A DNA stretch of 64,000 nt from Trematomus loennbergii (GCA_012861695.1 JAAOOA010000140.1:3468546-3532545); one strand, 5' to 3'. Counted from the stretch's first letter, positions 37,571-49,514 are shown. The notes: generated by a model from the letters alone, not told the origin. Program-made: numbers and translations.

Positions 37571-38488
37571 GTACATTTTTACAGCGTAGGTAGACCGATG
37601 TTGGAAATTACCAAAGCATGTCATAACATTACCAAAAGCATGTCTAACAATGCTTTCTAACAGTAGTATCTAGTTAGAGCAGGAGTATAAGAAACACATA
37701 CTGAACATGTAATACAATATCCATGCCAATGCTAAGGGCTGGATTACTCAATGATAAAGACTAAATATGTGTCATGTAAAACAGCATCAACTGTAATATT
37801 AAGGAAAGGCTGGCATTGGGAGTACACGGAGGTTTTATCCAGATTGCAAATATTTGGTTATTTGAAGCCAATGCAATAGCACTAACAATGGATTGCCTAA
37901 TTTAAAGCTCAAGTACAGATGGAGCATCTTATTTCAGACTCCAGCTTACTGATTCTTGCTACTACCTGCCAGTTACCTGCTAAGACCTGCCAAAGACCAG
38001 TATCTGGGAAGTTAAGCCCTCCACTATTTCCAAGAGGGCATTGCCAGATTTCAATTTCAGGATTTAACCAGGAGATGGCGCTCCTTCACAAAAACAGGAA
38101 GACAACTTTCATGGACTTTCAGTTTTGTTTAGAAGAGTATTTGAACACATCAATATTTTAGATCAAATGAAGTATATCTAATCTTGTAATTCAAGAAATA
38201 TAGTCTTATATATTAAATAACTATGGCCAAACTAAGACTTAGTTTTCACAAGAGAAAATGCAGATATTATATAAAAAACTAAAGTTAAAATCTTGTTTTT
38301 AATGCCCCAAGAGCAATAAAAACACTTGGTAAAAAAATACAAGCTGTAAAAATACTTATATTTTTTTTTTTCTGTACTTTTTTTTTTTGCTTTTTGAGGT
38401 AGTATCTTAATGGTTGAATGCACTTATTGTCAATTTGGACAAAAGAGTCAGTGAAATGAAATGTAATGTTAACTAGTCATTCCTGAGT
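37571..38488. other. AT-rich single-copy sequence
   Basis: Poly-T runs occur near 38361 and 38379. Nothing recognised. Confidence 0.5.
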
Positions 38489-39130
38489 ATCAACCAATGC
38501 TGCTTTTTGTGGCAACATGTGACTTGTTGTACCTTTAACTGAAGTGACTGTTATTTTGTGTATATAGATTGTTGTGCTTTTATTTCTGTCTTAATGTGTG
38601 CATATGTATACATGTCTCTGTTGATTGTGAATATATAGGATAGACATATTTTTAGCGCCGTGGAACCTGAACCTACTGAAACTCTGACATCCGGCAATGA
38701 AAGCTGGCTTACCGGGATCACTTGAAATGTAACCTACATGTGTGTGTCATAATGCCAGCCCGACAGACTGAATGTTCTCAGTGATTTTATGCTGCTATGG
38801 ACAGTCTTGCACTAATGTACATTCTCAAAGATATTGAAGTGACAGTTATTTTGTATATATTGATTGTTGTGCTTTGATTTAGGTCTTAATGTGTGCATCT
38901 GTATAAATGTGTCTTTGATTGTGATACACATATTTTTATACATATTTTTATATATATTGGTATTTGGGATTGTGGGAAACGGTATTTCGATCTCTCTGTC
39001 TGTGCACACAAACTGAAATTAAGCATCGGAATTGGAGATGCACAGATTTATAAAATTCAGCTATCTTTTTGCCGGTAACATTTATTTGTATCAACCAATG
39101 TTGCTTTTTGTGTGACTTTACACCTTTACT
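38489..39130. repeat. Imperfect tandem repeat with about 300-bp period
   Basis: ATCAACCAATGCTGCTTTTT at 38489 recurs as ATCAACCAATGTTGC at 39089 (600 bp on), and GAAGTGACTGTTATTTTGTG at 38541 recurs at 38836 (295 bp on). This gives a bit over two diverged copies with a weak unit start near 38785. Confidence 0.65.
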
Positions 39131-41261
39131 GCGTCTATAACACCATCAGCAGCCTGCAGCCGGTCCTGTAGACCCTGAGCTTTGGTACCAGCCGCAGGCA
39201 GCCGTTCCCCAGTGGTTCCCGTGCTGGTTGGTGACCTGCTGTCCTGTATGGTAATGGTGTCAGTGGGACACAGGGTCTCTGTGCAGCGGCAGCACACTGG
39301 CCTGTTGTGGCGCTGGCTGGTGAAACAGAGGCTCTGTATGCCCCTTCATGAGTGGCACGTGTGTCCTCTCGCTCTGCGGCTAAATATAGCTCCAACAATG
39401 GCACCGGGGAAATGCTTGTTTAGAAAGAAACCCGAACGGAGATGATATCGGCTTACAGAGTATGAATAAAGCTCAGAGACATTTCATTTTCCATCGATGG
39501 TAGAGAGGCTGAATACTAAGGAGGATTGTTTGCTGGAGCTGTTCAGTTGATTTAACACTTCATGTGTAATTTTTGTCAATTTAGATCCATGAGTGCAGAT
39601 ACAGGAGAAGAAAAAAGCTTTCACAGAACTTTTATCATCTGGTAATAACTATTACCTGACATGTTTCCATTAAAAATCATGACAATCATTATTTTAACTT
39701 CACGATAAATGGCTTATAAAATACTTATTTCCTATGCCGTGCTTCACACACATCTTTGTTTAACCCATATTCAATTGGTCTGCGTAAAGCAACCTATAAA
39801 AAACGTCCTGCTTTATCAGGCTTACTGCCAAAAGCACCAACTGCGGGTCAGAGCTGACCGTCCAAATCTCCCTCACCGGGGAGAACCATTAGAACAATCC
39901 CTGATGGACTACTTCATAGTTATAGCTCTTAAACGTTGAAATACTCCCATGCTCATTCGTCTGGACGTCTGCCCTCCTCCCTGGTGGTCCGCTGGGCTGA
40001 AAGACGGCGAGTAAATTATCATCGTCAGTCGGAGTGGTTGCTACGGGTCTCGATACGGGGCGGCCGGCGTTAAGAAAATGTCACGTTCCTCGATGAGAGG
40101 ATCTGTCTGACTGCTCAGCCTCAGGCGCTGAACTGCAGCCAGAAAGTGACCCCGATTCTCCCCGGAGGCCATTATTCACCGGGGGGGGGGATGCAGAAGG
40201 ACTTATTGTAGAAATGAAAAAATATTTGAATATCTCTTCTTGCAGGGCAGTATGATAAAAGGGCAAAAATAATATTGTCACTTCATGTTAATAATGATTG
40301 ATAATTAAGTAATTGATTGGTAAATATGTGGATAACTTTAATATATTTTGATTTTGTGGGGTTATTTGCTATCCCTTTGCATTTGTCTATACAAGTTAGA
40401 CATAAACTATACAACAAATATTATTATTATTATTTATTTTAATATTTATTTTATTATTTTTTATTCTTATGTATTTATTAAATGTATTTAATATTCAGCA
40501 TCCATTATTTTTTTTCATAGACGAAAAATAAGAAATGGATTAACCGGTGATTAAGATCCCCCTCCAACAATGTAATGGATTCTTCCAATGTCGACAATCG
40601 TGCCAGTAATCCTGCTGACAAACAGACAAAAAAATAAACTGCATATCTGGAGAAATAAATACCCTCCTCAGCTACTAATAACTACAACTCTCAAATACAT
40701 GTAGTGGTGTTAAAACTACCACTTTTCTCTATAATTGTGCGACAATAACATGCCGTTAAACTCCTGGATAACTTTAAAATGTTCTGCTCGTACAAATCAT
40801 TTTCCATATATCTGTAGTATTAAAACGACACCCAATATGACCAAAAATGGCCGGTGAATCTCTGCTTTTAGTTATTTTTATTCCACACGCAGGATTATTG
40901 ACATTTCATCCCTGTGGGTGACTCCCAGCCTCTAAGCGTCTTGTTATCTCTGCTAGGTGGTTTGGCCAGGAGTGTGAGAGCTTGCCGCTGTATGGCCGTC
41001 TTGTTCCGAGTGTTTGCTTTTCACCGCTGGAGTGGCCAGAAGATGGATGAGTCTTTCAGAGCTGATAACTCTGGCTTTTGCCACCATTAGCGACCAAGCA
41101 GGAGAACACCCCCTGTGATCCCTCTTCATCTCAAATAGACTGGAACATCTGAGATTGTAGAGCTGTCAGGAGTGACCACTTCTATATTGGGTTCAACCAT
41201 GATGGACAACCCAGCAGTATCAGAGCGTTCTCAGTCTCTCCTTCACACACAATTTAACTTT
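39131..41261. other. Single-copy sequence
   Basis: Contains a 10-base G run at 40181-40190 and an ATT-rich stretch at 40415-40500. No gene is seen. Confidence 0.5.
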
Positions 41262-41446
41262 GCTTCAGATTTCTTTCTCAGATTTTTTACTTTTTCTCAG
41301 AATTTTACTTTTCTTTCATATTTAGACTTCTTCTCATTTTGACATTTTTTCAGATTTTCTCAGAACTAGACTTTTCTTTCAAAAATTGATTTATTTCAGA
41401 ATTTTTATTTTTCTCAGATTATTAATTTTTCCAAATTCATTATTTT
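41262..41446. repeat. Degenerate TTTCTCAGAATTTTGAC tandem repeat
   Basis: T-rich units of about 20-25 bp with the phrases TTTCTCAGATT, TTCTCAGAATTTTACTTTTC and TTTCAGAATTTTTATTTTTC. The block from 41106 to 41470 is bracketed by direct copies of CCCCTGTGATCCCTCTT (near 41110 and 41452). A related tract lies at 45838-45945. Confidence 0.6.
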
Positions 41447-41486
41447 TTACACCCCTGTGATCCCTCTTAGGAATAGAGAAATACTC

Positions 41487-41487
41487 T

Positions 41488-41518
<31 letters not shown>

Positions 41519-41554
41519 CACACACACACACACACAACACACACACACACACAC
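41487..41554. repeat. (CA)n microsatellite, imperfect
   Basis: CA run with AACC and AACA interruptions. Confidence 0.93.
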
Positions 41555-41862
41555 GCATACCATGTATACATCACTTCAGGGGACATTACATTGACTTACA
41601 TGCATTTCCTGGAGACTTATCCTAACCTTAACCATAACCACACATGCCTAACCCTAACCCTTACCCTTAACCTTACCCTTACCTTACCCTTACCCTTACC
41701 CTTACCCTTACCCTAACCCTAACCCTAAACCTAACCAAGTCTTCACCCTAAAATTAATGATTCCCCTCATGGGGACCTCCATGTTGTCCCCATAAGGGAG
41801 GCGAGTCCCCACACGTGACTGTGTAAACAGATGTAGGTCCCCACAAGTATAGTAATGCTAGG

Positions 41863-41863
<1 letters not shown>
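41555..41863. repeat. Dispersed GGGGAC-type repeat between two CA arrays
   Basis: Has CAGGGGACATTACATTGACT, then CCTGGAGACTTATCCTAACC, a telomere-like tract, and a right part with ATGGGGACCTCCATGTTGTC, GTCCCCACACGTGACTG and GGTCCCCACAAGTATAGTAA. I recognise this arrangement as recurrent in fish genomes; its origin is not known to me. Confidence 0.55.
41631..41737. repeat. Telomere-like (CCCTTA/CCCTAA)n tract
   Basis: About 16 six-base units mixing CCCTTA with canonical CCCTAA; the last third is CCCTAA. It lies inside a dispersed repeat rather than alone. Confidence 0.85.

Positions 41864-41949
<86 letters not shown>
41864..41949. repeat. (CA)n microsatellite, 86 bp
   Basis: Uninterrupted CA run. 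Confidence 0.97.
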
Positions 41950-41950
<1 letters not shown>

Positions 41951-42895
41951 TGTTTCTGTTTAGAAGCAACACACGGAAATGCAGAAAGGCAGTGTTCCTA
42001 AATCCGTCAAAGCTAATTTGTCGGCGTGGTTTGCCAGCAACACAGGGATTTAAGACGACCATGGAAATTATGTTGAAGTAAACATGCCATCTTGCACGTA
42101 AACTCATCAGCACTCCATATAATTCCGCCTCATTTTCAGAGAGAAGTGGAGGAAAAAGTGCTGTGTGATGGTACAGAGAGTCGTTGGTTCCCAGACCGCG
42201 GTGCTGCACGCGTCACGAAGAAGAAGCAATGCTGGCGGTTTCCTTTCAACAGTCATGGGAATCTTAATATTCACAATCCAGCTTTTTGATTGTGCTAAGC
42301 TGGTTATTTTGCACAGTATTAAACACTTTAGCCTCTTGATTCGAGCTGAGCGCTTCATCTGTATGATGAGGCTAGCTGGTGAAACACAGTAAGGACATTG
42401 TGGGTGTATTATAAAGGGATTAATTAGGTTGAAATGATAAAAGTCAATGAATCAGGTCTTAATTGGGGTTAAATATGACATAACATTTTGTTTATACAAA
42501 TATCTTCATTTTTCGGCCATAAAAACACTTAAAAAAAAAGATTCAGTGTCTTTTGCAGATTTGTATTCTACTAAAACACTAAAAAGAATTAAAACCATCA
42601 AAGCGGCAGTAAAAAAATGTCCCTGAAAAAAGATGGAGATTAGCAACTTCCATGTTGTCTTTGAAACTTATTGAATTAAATATGAGATATAAAGTTGTAT
42701 CTTAAATCATATCAATCATATTGGCAATGACTGGCATTGGCTGGCAGATATAACATTTGAATGATGACGCTTGGTCAAGCAGGGTTCATTAGCATCCAAA
42801 TAGAAAAAGAGTAGCTGTGAAGATATCAGAGGGTGTGTCTATATGCAAGATGTGGCCAGAAAAAAAAGTCCCAAACCCTTGAGTCAAATTAAAAT
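41950..42895. other. Single-copy sequence
   Basis: No feature recognised; poly-A at 42532-42540. Confidence 0.5.
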
Positions 42896-43237
42896 TCTGC
42901 AAGGATACAAGCGGCCGAGATAGGTTTTCTCCACAGGGTGGCTGGCGTCTCCCTTAGGGATAAGGTGAGAAGTTCAGTCATCCGGGAGGGACTCAGAGTT
43001 GAACCGCTCCTCCTTCGCGTAGAAAGGAGCCAGTTTAGGTGGTTCTGGCACCTAGTAAGGATGGGAGGAGACCGAGGGGTAGACCTAGGACCAGGTGGAG
43101 GGATTATATCTCTTGCTGGCCTGGTAGCGCCTTGGATCCCCCAGTCAGAGCTGGTTGATGTGGCCAGGCAAAGGAACGTTTGGGGCTCTCTGCTGGAACT
43201 GCTACCTCCGCGACCCAACCACGGATAAGCGGGAGAA
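42896..43237 (+). mobile_element. 3' end of a Rex3-type RTE LINE
   Basis: The frame from 42938 reads [20 protein letters not shown] then [15 protein letters not shown], and later [20 protein letters not shown] and ELLPPRP, the C-terminal part of the Rex3 reverse-transcriptase polyprotein. A frame break around 43065-43125 replaces the expected arginine/proline-rich segment. The DNA ends CGGATAAGCGGGAGAAGATG and passes into (GATG)n, the Rex3 tail. 5'-truncated and dead. Rex3 is widespread in teleosts. Confidence 0.9.
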
Positions 43238-43463
43238 GATGGATGGATGGATGGATGGATGGATGGGTGGGTGGATGGATGGATGGATGATGGATGGATG
43301 GATGGATGGATGGATGGATGGGTGGATGGATGGTGGGTGGATGGATGGATGGATGGATGGATGGATGGATGATGTATGTATGTATGGATGGATGGGTGGT
43401 GGATGGATAGATGGATGGATGGTGGATGGATGGATGGATGGTGGATGGATGGATGGGTGGATG
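43238..43463 (+). repeat. (GATG)n tail of Rex3, 226 bp
   Basis: GATG units with GGTG, ATGA and TGTA variants; far longer than a fresh retroposition tail, so it expanded after insertion. The long open frames over it are repeat artefacts. Confidence 0.95.
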
Positions 43464-44725
43464 TATTTCACACGGCAGCAATATTTCACTTTCGGGCAGA
43501 TGTGTTGCACCCTGGTGTGATCATCAAGTCACAGTATAGCATTTTAAAGAGAAACATACCTTTTGAGTAGAAACAAGAAGGAATTATATATGAAATACTT
43601 TCAAACTCTTACTTATACAACGCTACCTGGCGTGGAATGACCTGTAGATTATGGTGGCTTTTTTCCCCTTAGCAAACACACGATGGATTCTGCTGTTAAT
43701 GTAATTTCCCTGATTTGATGACTTTTCAGCAGTATCCAATCATTGTTACTTTTGGCCTCTGTGGCAGCTCTTCAGCACAAAATCAATAGTTTTGCTTTTA
43801 CTTTTGCAAAGAGACAGCTTTGGGTATTTTGCTAGAGATGTCTGGTTTTCACTTACATATCCACAAAGACCTTATATGCATAAAAACCCTCCAAACATCA
43901 CATTTCAAAAGCTTTTCTTAAGGCGTAGTTCAACTATAATGAACCAACACATATCAAGCAAGACAAGTATGTAGATGTAATCGACTGGTTAAATCTACAC
44001 AGTCATGATTCAATTTGTACCGGCTAACAATTTTGATTTAATGCACATCATTTGAGGTTATATATACAGTATATGAAGGTTAGGACCTCCTGTGCTATAG
44101 TATCATTTGCTGCATATTTTAGGAGCTTAGCGGTAGGTAAAGCCCGATGAGCAAATATTTGACGTGTCCGAGCAAACATTTCCCCCTGTGTTTAATCGTC
44201 AGCAGAACAGCAGACCTGTGTAGGTGTGCCTCAGTGAATCTAAACACTTGTGGTGGAAGTTGTTTACTCGAATCTCCTGCAGCCGTGTGCTCAGGCGTCC
44301 GTGGAACATCTTAAATGTGTCGGTTGCACGGCCAATTTGACCTGCTCGAGGAGTCGCGGTGAGCGTGTGTGTTTGTAACGATATCTATTACAAACATGGT
44401 GGAAATGCAGCTGGAAATTTGAGGTATGAACCAGGTCCTCCTCCCTCCTGCTCTGAAAGTGGCTTTTGTTTGCTGTGTGCAAAGGGAAAGGTCAGGGTGT
44501 AACACACACATGCATCCACGCATCGTTTCACATATAGAGACAGAGTGATGCTTATTGGAAATCAACCATGTGTCTCAATGGAGATTTAATGTGATAGTCT
44601 CAATACAATTTCAGAGGGTTTAATGCTCATTTCAAAGCAAAGCATGACCATGAATATTACAATTGTTTTGACAAAGTCTTTATACTTCCCACATTAAAAG
44701 CCACTTGAATGCAAACTTCCTCTAA
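43464..44725. other. Single-copy sequence
   Basis: No gene is seen. 44140-44450 is repeat-free and moderately GC-rich, with no clear signal. Confidence 0.5.
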
Positions 44726-45440
44726 TGGCGCATTTACTGCAGGGCCTCGCACGGCTTAGTACGGTATAGTATAGGCCAGGCTCACTTTTCCATTACAGTT
44801 TAGTAGCTGGGGCAGTAACTATAGTAACGCAGTGTAGGCGGAGCCGTGACGTCATCTTCAATGCAAACCACAAAACCATAACATCAGCCGTTAGCTGTTA
44901 GCACTCAGAGCTCACAGCTCCTCATATCTGTTCAGAAACTAGACAAAGTTAAACAAGTACAAACCACAGACTGCTGTGTCATGGCGAATACAGGCGCTGG
45001 TTTATTTATGTCTGTAGGCCGTTGTTGTGAGTGTGGACGGTCGGAGCACATACAACGTTAGCTTAGCCGATCTCCATTCAGAAAACACGCATTTTAAAAG
45101 GTTTTCGCCTGCCGTCTGTCTGCAGACTTGTCAAAGCATTAATTCATGGTTTTTACTACCGGTATCAGTATGTTGTTACTTCGGCATCATTTTGAAACGT
45201 GTATTACAATTAAATCACGGTCAAATATGTTCATTTTGTTGTAGTTGTAGCCCCCTTGCCAGCGATTCTCTCTGGCCATTCAGCAGTCAAGAGTGTTTAC
45301 GTCACTAGTTTAGCATATTCAGCCGGTTGTTGGCCCGGTAAGAACCTCGATTTTGGAGGGCCAGAAAAAAGGTGAAAAACTAGCCCTAGTGGAAAAGCAA
45401 AAAAAACGGACCGGGTTTGGCACGGCACGCTTAAAATAGT
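44726..45440. mobile_element. Non-autonomous DNA transposon sharing a core with the Harbinger-like element
   Basis: Left region reads ATGGCGCATTTACTGCAGGG, GCACGGCTTAGTACGG and CACTTTTCCATTACAGTTTA; right region reads CTAGTGGAAAAGC then GGGTTTGGCACGGCACGC. The inverted TTTTCCA/TGGAAAA and CACGGC blocks mark the two subterminal regions of a fish MITE type with CACGGCTNAGTACGG ends. Exact ends and target duplication are unclear. The middle (44872-45238) is shared with 14418-14787. Confidence 0.6.
44872..45238 (+). repeat. Shared core sequence, copy 2
   Basis: Near-identical reverse complement of 14418-14787. It includes an ATG at 44982 (ATGGCGAATACAGGC) whose frame stays open to a TAG at 45060, about 26 codons. 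It could be a captured promoter/first-exon piece from a parental transposon or a host gene. Confidence 0.9.
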
Positions 45441-45540
45441 AATTTTGTTTTTTTGCATAGGCTGACACAGCTCCCCTATGAGAGGACATCCTGCTGGGAA
45501 GGACAATTATTGGGTTTCAAATGTAGATATAAGGCACTTA

Positions 45541-45576
45541 TGGCGCATTTCCTGCAGCGCGTAGTACGGTTTAAGA
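45541..45576. mobile_element. Solo terminal fragment of the 44.7-kb element type
   Basis: ATGGCGCATTTCCTGCAGCG then CGTAGTACGGTTT repeats the left end of the element at 44726 in direct orientation, 816 bp downstream. Confidence 0.5.
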
Positions 45577-47699
45577 CACAGACCTGCACCAAGCCAATTT
45601 CCACCAGTATAAAAGATATTTACCCTAACCCATGCAAAAACAACACAACACAACTGACAAAAATCATAACCACATCCTTGGCAGACATAATTAACCCAAG
45701 CAAAAGTGAAATGTACAGTATGTTATTGAACAGTATTTTAAGTCACATGTTGTCATTTTGATTAGTTGCCAAACTTTTAATATGGGCTGTCTTGGGGCAG
45801 AAATAAGGGAATAGAGCATTAAGAAAGATTGTTGATGTAAAAAAATTTGACTTTTCTTACAGAATTTGACTTTCTTTCAAAATGTGACTTATTTTCAGAA
45901 TTGTTTCCCTTTTTCTCAGTTTAAGCTTTTTTTCCAAATGTCACTTTTTATTTTATTTCACTGAACTCCCCCTGTTTCTCTGCTTAGATTGGTCTTTCTG
46001 TAGAGCGAGGTAGCACAGGAACAGGTTAAGTTTGTCACTATCTTTTAACAATGATCTTTTAATCCCGGATACATTTACTTCCACATTGCTGTAAACATGC
46101 ATCTCTTGGAATCTATTTAACAAGATTATTCAGCCATCATAAAAGCAACTTATCATTTTTTGCAGCTCCCTGTGATCTTACATTAACCTCCAGGCACATT
46201 CAAACAGCCCTCATTCAGCTGAATTGGACCTGATTGAATGAGTTGTGCAGAGTCAGCGCAGTTCACTTTCACACTCCAACACCCACCATCTCAGCCTCTT
46301 TGACGTCCCATGTTTGACAGCGCAAGAGCTGTTTGATTTCAAAATATTTGCTCAATAATTCAAGAGACAGACGTGCTCGTATTCCCATAGATTTGATTTC
46401 ACGCAACTTGAAATAAAAGCTTGCCCCAGCTCATAAAACGCACCGGTAAGCTGACTCTGCTGTGGGTGCGTTATTTTGCACATGGAAGGAGGGTTACATT
46501 TCAGATTGTTATCAAGGATTGTCCAAAGACTACACATGCCTTCACTGCTATACAGGGGTCTTGGCACGTCCGTATATTTGCACAGTTCTTCGTCCACACC
46601 GACGGAATTACGGAGTCGTCGCGCTATTACATTTCGGTTGCACGTATGCCAGTAAAAATGTTGTATTCATGTCTTCTTGTGTATGCTGATTTGGCACTTA
46701 CAGTTGCAGACTTGTGCAGCTTTTCGGTGCCCAAGGACTTGTCAAGATGTAGAAACCAAAACATGCTCGACTAGATGGAAATAGAGGGATTATTCCCCCG
46801 AGGCATTCTACCACAGGCTGGTAGACAAGCATATGATTCAGCAATCGGACAGAAAAACTCACGTCTTTCTTTGCTTTCGTACATCATTGCCAAAATGTGA
46901 GTCTCTATCACTGTCTCCTTCTGTCTTTTTGCAGCTTTTGCAACTCTTTGTAGTTTTTTTGGTGTGTTTTGTGTCTTTTTCTCAAAGATTCAAACACACA
47001 ATATACATAAAAAGACCTACAAATAAATACACGTTCTTTGTGGTCTCCTACTGTTGATAGGGTTAGTATTAGGGTTAGGGTTGTGTCTTTTTGAATGGGG
47101 GCCATCCAATCGGGCACTTCATAGTCCTTGAATCAAACCTTGTTTTTTTATTTTGCAATCACATGCCCATTCTTCATTAAACATATTCTATCTAGGGCTC
47201 TGATTGTTGTCATACCAACTTTTCGTAGGTGCATATCACAGATGGTAATTACAAGATGCTTTTATCCAAAGTGAGTGTTGGAGCTATTTATTGATCTGTA
47301 TCATTTGATAGTTAGACATTTATTTTTCTGCTGTTTTACTCCAAGTTAATGTATGATTATTAAGTCATTATTAACATTATTAGAGTATACTATAGACACA
47401 CCTGGTGCTTTGGGTCATGCCATTTAGCTATTTATTGGAGACAGGTGAGGGTATGATTGGCTCCACCAGAAAGGGCATATGATTTTGACCAGGAAAATCC
47501 ACAGTGCACTTTGGTTGAAACTCATTGAAATAAACTAGGTAAAGGATATTCCTGACCGGGAAATGGATCATTCCTTTCGTCAGATTTGCTATCTCGTGCT
47601 TCAGTGGCAGTTTAATTTGTTGGTTTATTTGTTTTCTGATTTTACCGCTACAGTAACTTGCATTCTCTAATTAGCAATTTTGTGATTGAGTGTCTACAC
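45577..47699. other. Single-copy sequence with a T-rich tract
   Basis: 45838-45945 repeats the TTTCTCAGAATTTGAC-type units of 41262-41446. A short GGGTTAGTATTAGGGTTAGG run lies at 47060. A 117-codon frame at 46421-46774 has no recognisable motif. Confidence 0.45.
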
Positions 47700-47703
47700 T
47701 TAA

Positions 47704-48218
47704 AGGGGACCTATCATGCAAAATGCACTTTTGTACGTCTTTTATACATGAATATGTGTCCCCTGTGTGTCAGGGAACTCACCAAGTGTCAGAAAACACA
47801 ACCCTCTCTATTTTCCTCCATACCCAAATCTCTAAAAACGGGCTGCAACGGAGCTGATACAGATTTGAAATTGTTCTGAGGTCAGAAACGGGGAGCTCCA
47901 CCTAAATGGGCAACTCTCCACCTATCAGGGGAATGGGGGGTTGGGCCACGGCCATTGCTGCTCGAAAGCGCTGGAGACGCTGTAGTACATATGCCAGGCC
48001 TGTAAGTGGCGCTGTAGTCTGCCACAAAAGCAGCGAAGAAGACTTCTCACAGAATCAGCCCTTGCAAAAACAGGGCTGGAAAAGAGCAAATAGAGCGAAA
48101 TGAGGCATGGCTAAAATGCATGATCTGTTTGGTATTTTGAAAAAAAAACTTCACAGACATGTTTTATATAGGTATGGCCCTACAATATATTATTCAAATA
48201 TAGCATGATAGGTCCACT
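47704..48218. mobile_element. 515-bp Kolobok/T2-like MITE
   Basis: Flanked by TTAA on both sides (47700-47703 and 48219-48222). Ends AGGGGACCTATCATGC and GCATGATAGGTCCACT are inverted repeats with one mismatch. TTAAAGGG ends are the signature of T2-type Kolobok MITEs. The interior encodes nothing recognisable. Confidence 0.82.
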
Positions 48219-48239
48219 TTAAGATACTTTGACTTGTTG

Positions 48240-48310
48240 TCTGCAGGGTGTGGGGATTGAGCCAATGACCCTCCAGTTGATGGATGCCCATTTTCCCAAC
48301 GATCCACCGT
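48240..48310 (-). mobile_element. Possible decayed tRNA-SINE head, inverted
   Basis: GGGGATTGAGCCAATGACCC resembles an inverted B box (GGGATTCGAACC) and AACGATCCACCGTC an inverted A box. Degenerate and short. Confidence 0.3.
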
Positions 48311-49514
48311 CACCTACAGAGACTTTCTTGCACTTACTGATATTTTTTTCCTGTTTTCGTCAAAGAAAAATTCAGCACTTTGAATATACACTCAAATCAG
48401 CATTCCTAAATCCTCTTTTGTTGTGTATTTTATTCACTGTGTCCATATCACAGTGCTCCAAGACTCCACCTGACCAAGAAAGTGATGTCACCGTGTTAAA
48501 AACCAGACGCGTGCTCTACCCACGGCCGAATGACATCTTTATAAGTCAGCTCTACCTGCCATGACATCTTCATAGGTTTGGCCGCAGGACTTATTGTTTT
48601 AACACAGGGTGTACACAGTTCATGTCAAATTCCCCGTTGAGTACGACAGCCCGGAGGAGGCGAAAGTAATTCGAATAAATCTATAAAAGACGTTTATTTT
48701 GACAAATGGTGCAACAGAATATCTTCAGGCCTTCCAGACAATAGCGCAATCCGATCACTTGATGTCTGAAATACACAATCCCAGAGAGGCTTCTGGCAAA
48801 CGGGCTGCATATTATTGGGTGAAGGTAGTGGATAAGAGTTTTCTGGTGGCAGCCGACTGGCAGGTTTATTAGGTGCGATGTAATTCGATATCCAAAGTGT
48901 CCCGGGGTCTGATGTAGCTCGTGTCAGGGCCCTGTGTGATTCATTGAGATCCCATAAAGCCAAACTGAAAGAAAAACCCGTCCTAACCTGATGCCTACAG
49001 CCTCCTGTCATCACAACGTCTCGGGCCAAATGTGTATATATCATCATCTTTTACCCTGATATCAAATGTCAAATAAAGAAGACATTAGTTGGACTTATAT
49101 ACAGAATGTAGTGTATGTAATGTACTGTATCGCAGCCAAGTACTCATGGTTCAGGTTTATCCTATTGTACTCGAGTGGTAGCAAATGCAACTTGGCGTTA
49201 TTTAACTTTTCTTCAATTCCTTCACTAAAGTGTTCATGTCCTCCACAGACATGAGTTGTTATTATGAGAGAAGTGGGAACTTTTTAAATGGGATCCTTTC
49301 TTTAGACTAGCTGATGGCGTAAACATGAATCCATGGTGGTTGTTTATTTAAACATGTCTTGTAGCATGTATTAAAAGATTGGTTATTTATTGATTTGACC
49401 AGACTTGAACATGTATTAAGTAGGTTTATTTAAATAGTATTTATTACTGTAAATGACTGTTGGATACAAAAAGCATTCTTAATTTTCTATGTTTTACTTA
49501 AATAGCCATAGCCA
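48311..49514. other. Single-copy sequence
   Basis: A minus-strand 117-codon frame (48694-49047) is unsupported. Nothing else is seen. Confidence 0.45.

Noticed and set aside
41631..41737. Chromosome end or fusion scar
   Set aside because: The tract is short, rich in variants, embedded in a dispersed repeat and flanked by ordinary sequence on both sides.
43104..43520. 121- and 125-codon frames of Met-Asp-Gly-Trp or Pro-Ser-Ile-His repeats
   Set aside because: Translations of the (GATG)n Rex3 tail; only the 42938-43228 frame has real LINE similarity.
46421..46774. 117-codon plus-strand open frame
   Set aside because: No recognisable domain, no splice context, and a second unrelated frame overlaps it; length is within chance for 64 kb.
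48694..49047. 117-codon minus-strand open frame
   Set aside because: No motif or splice context recognised; composition not distinctive.
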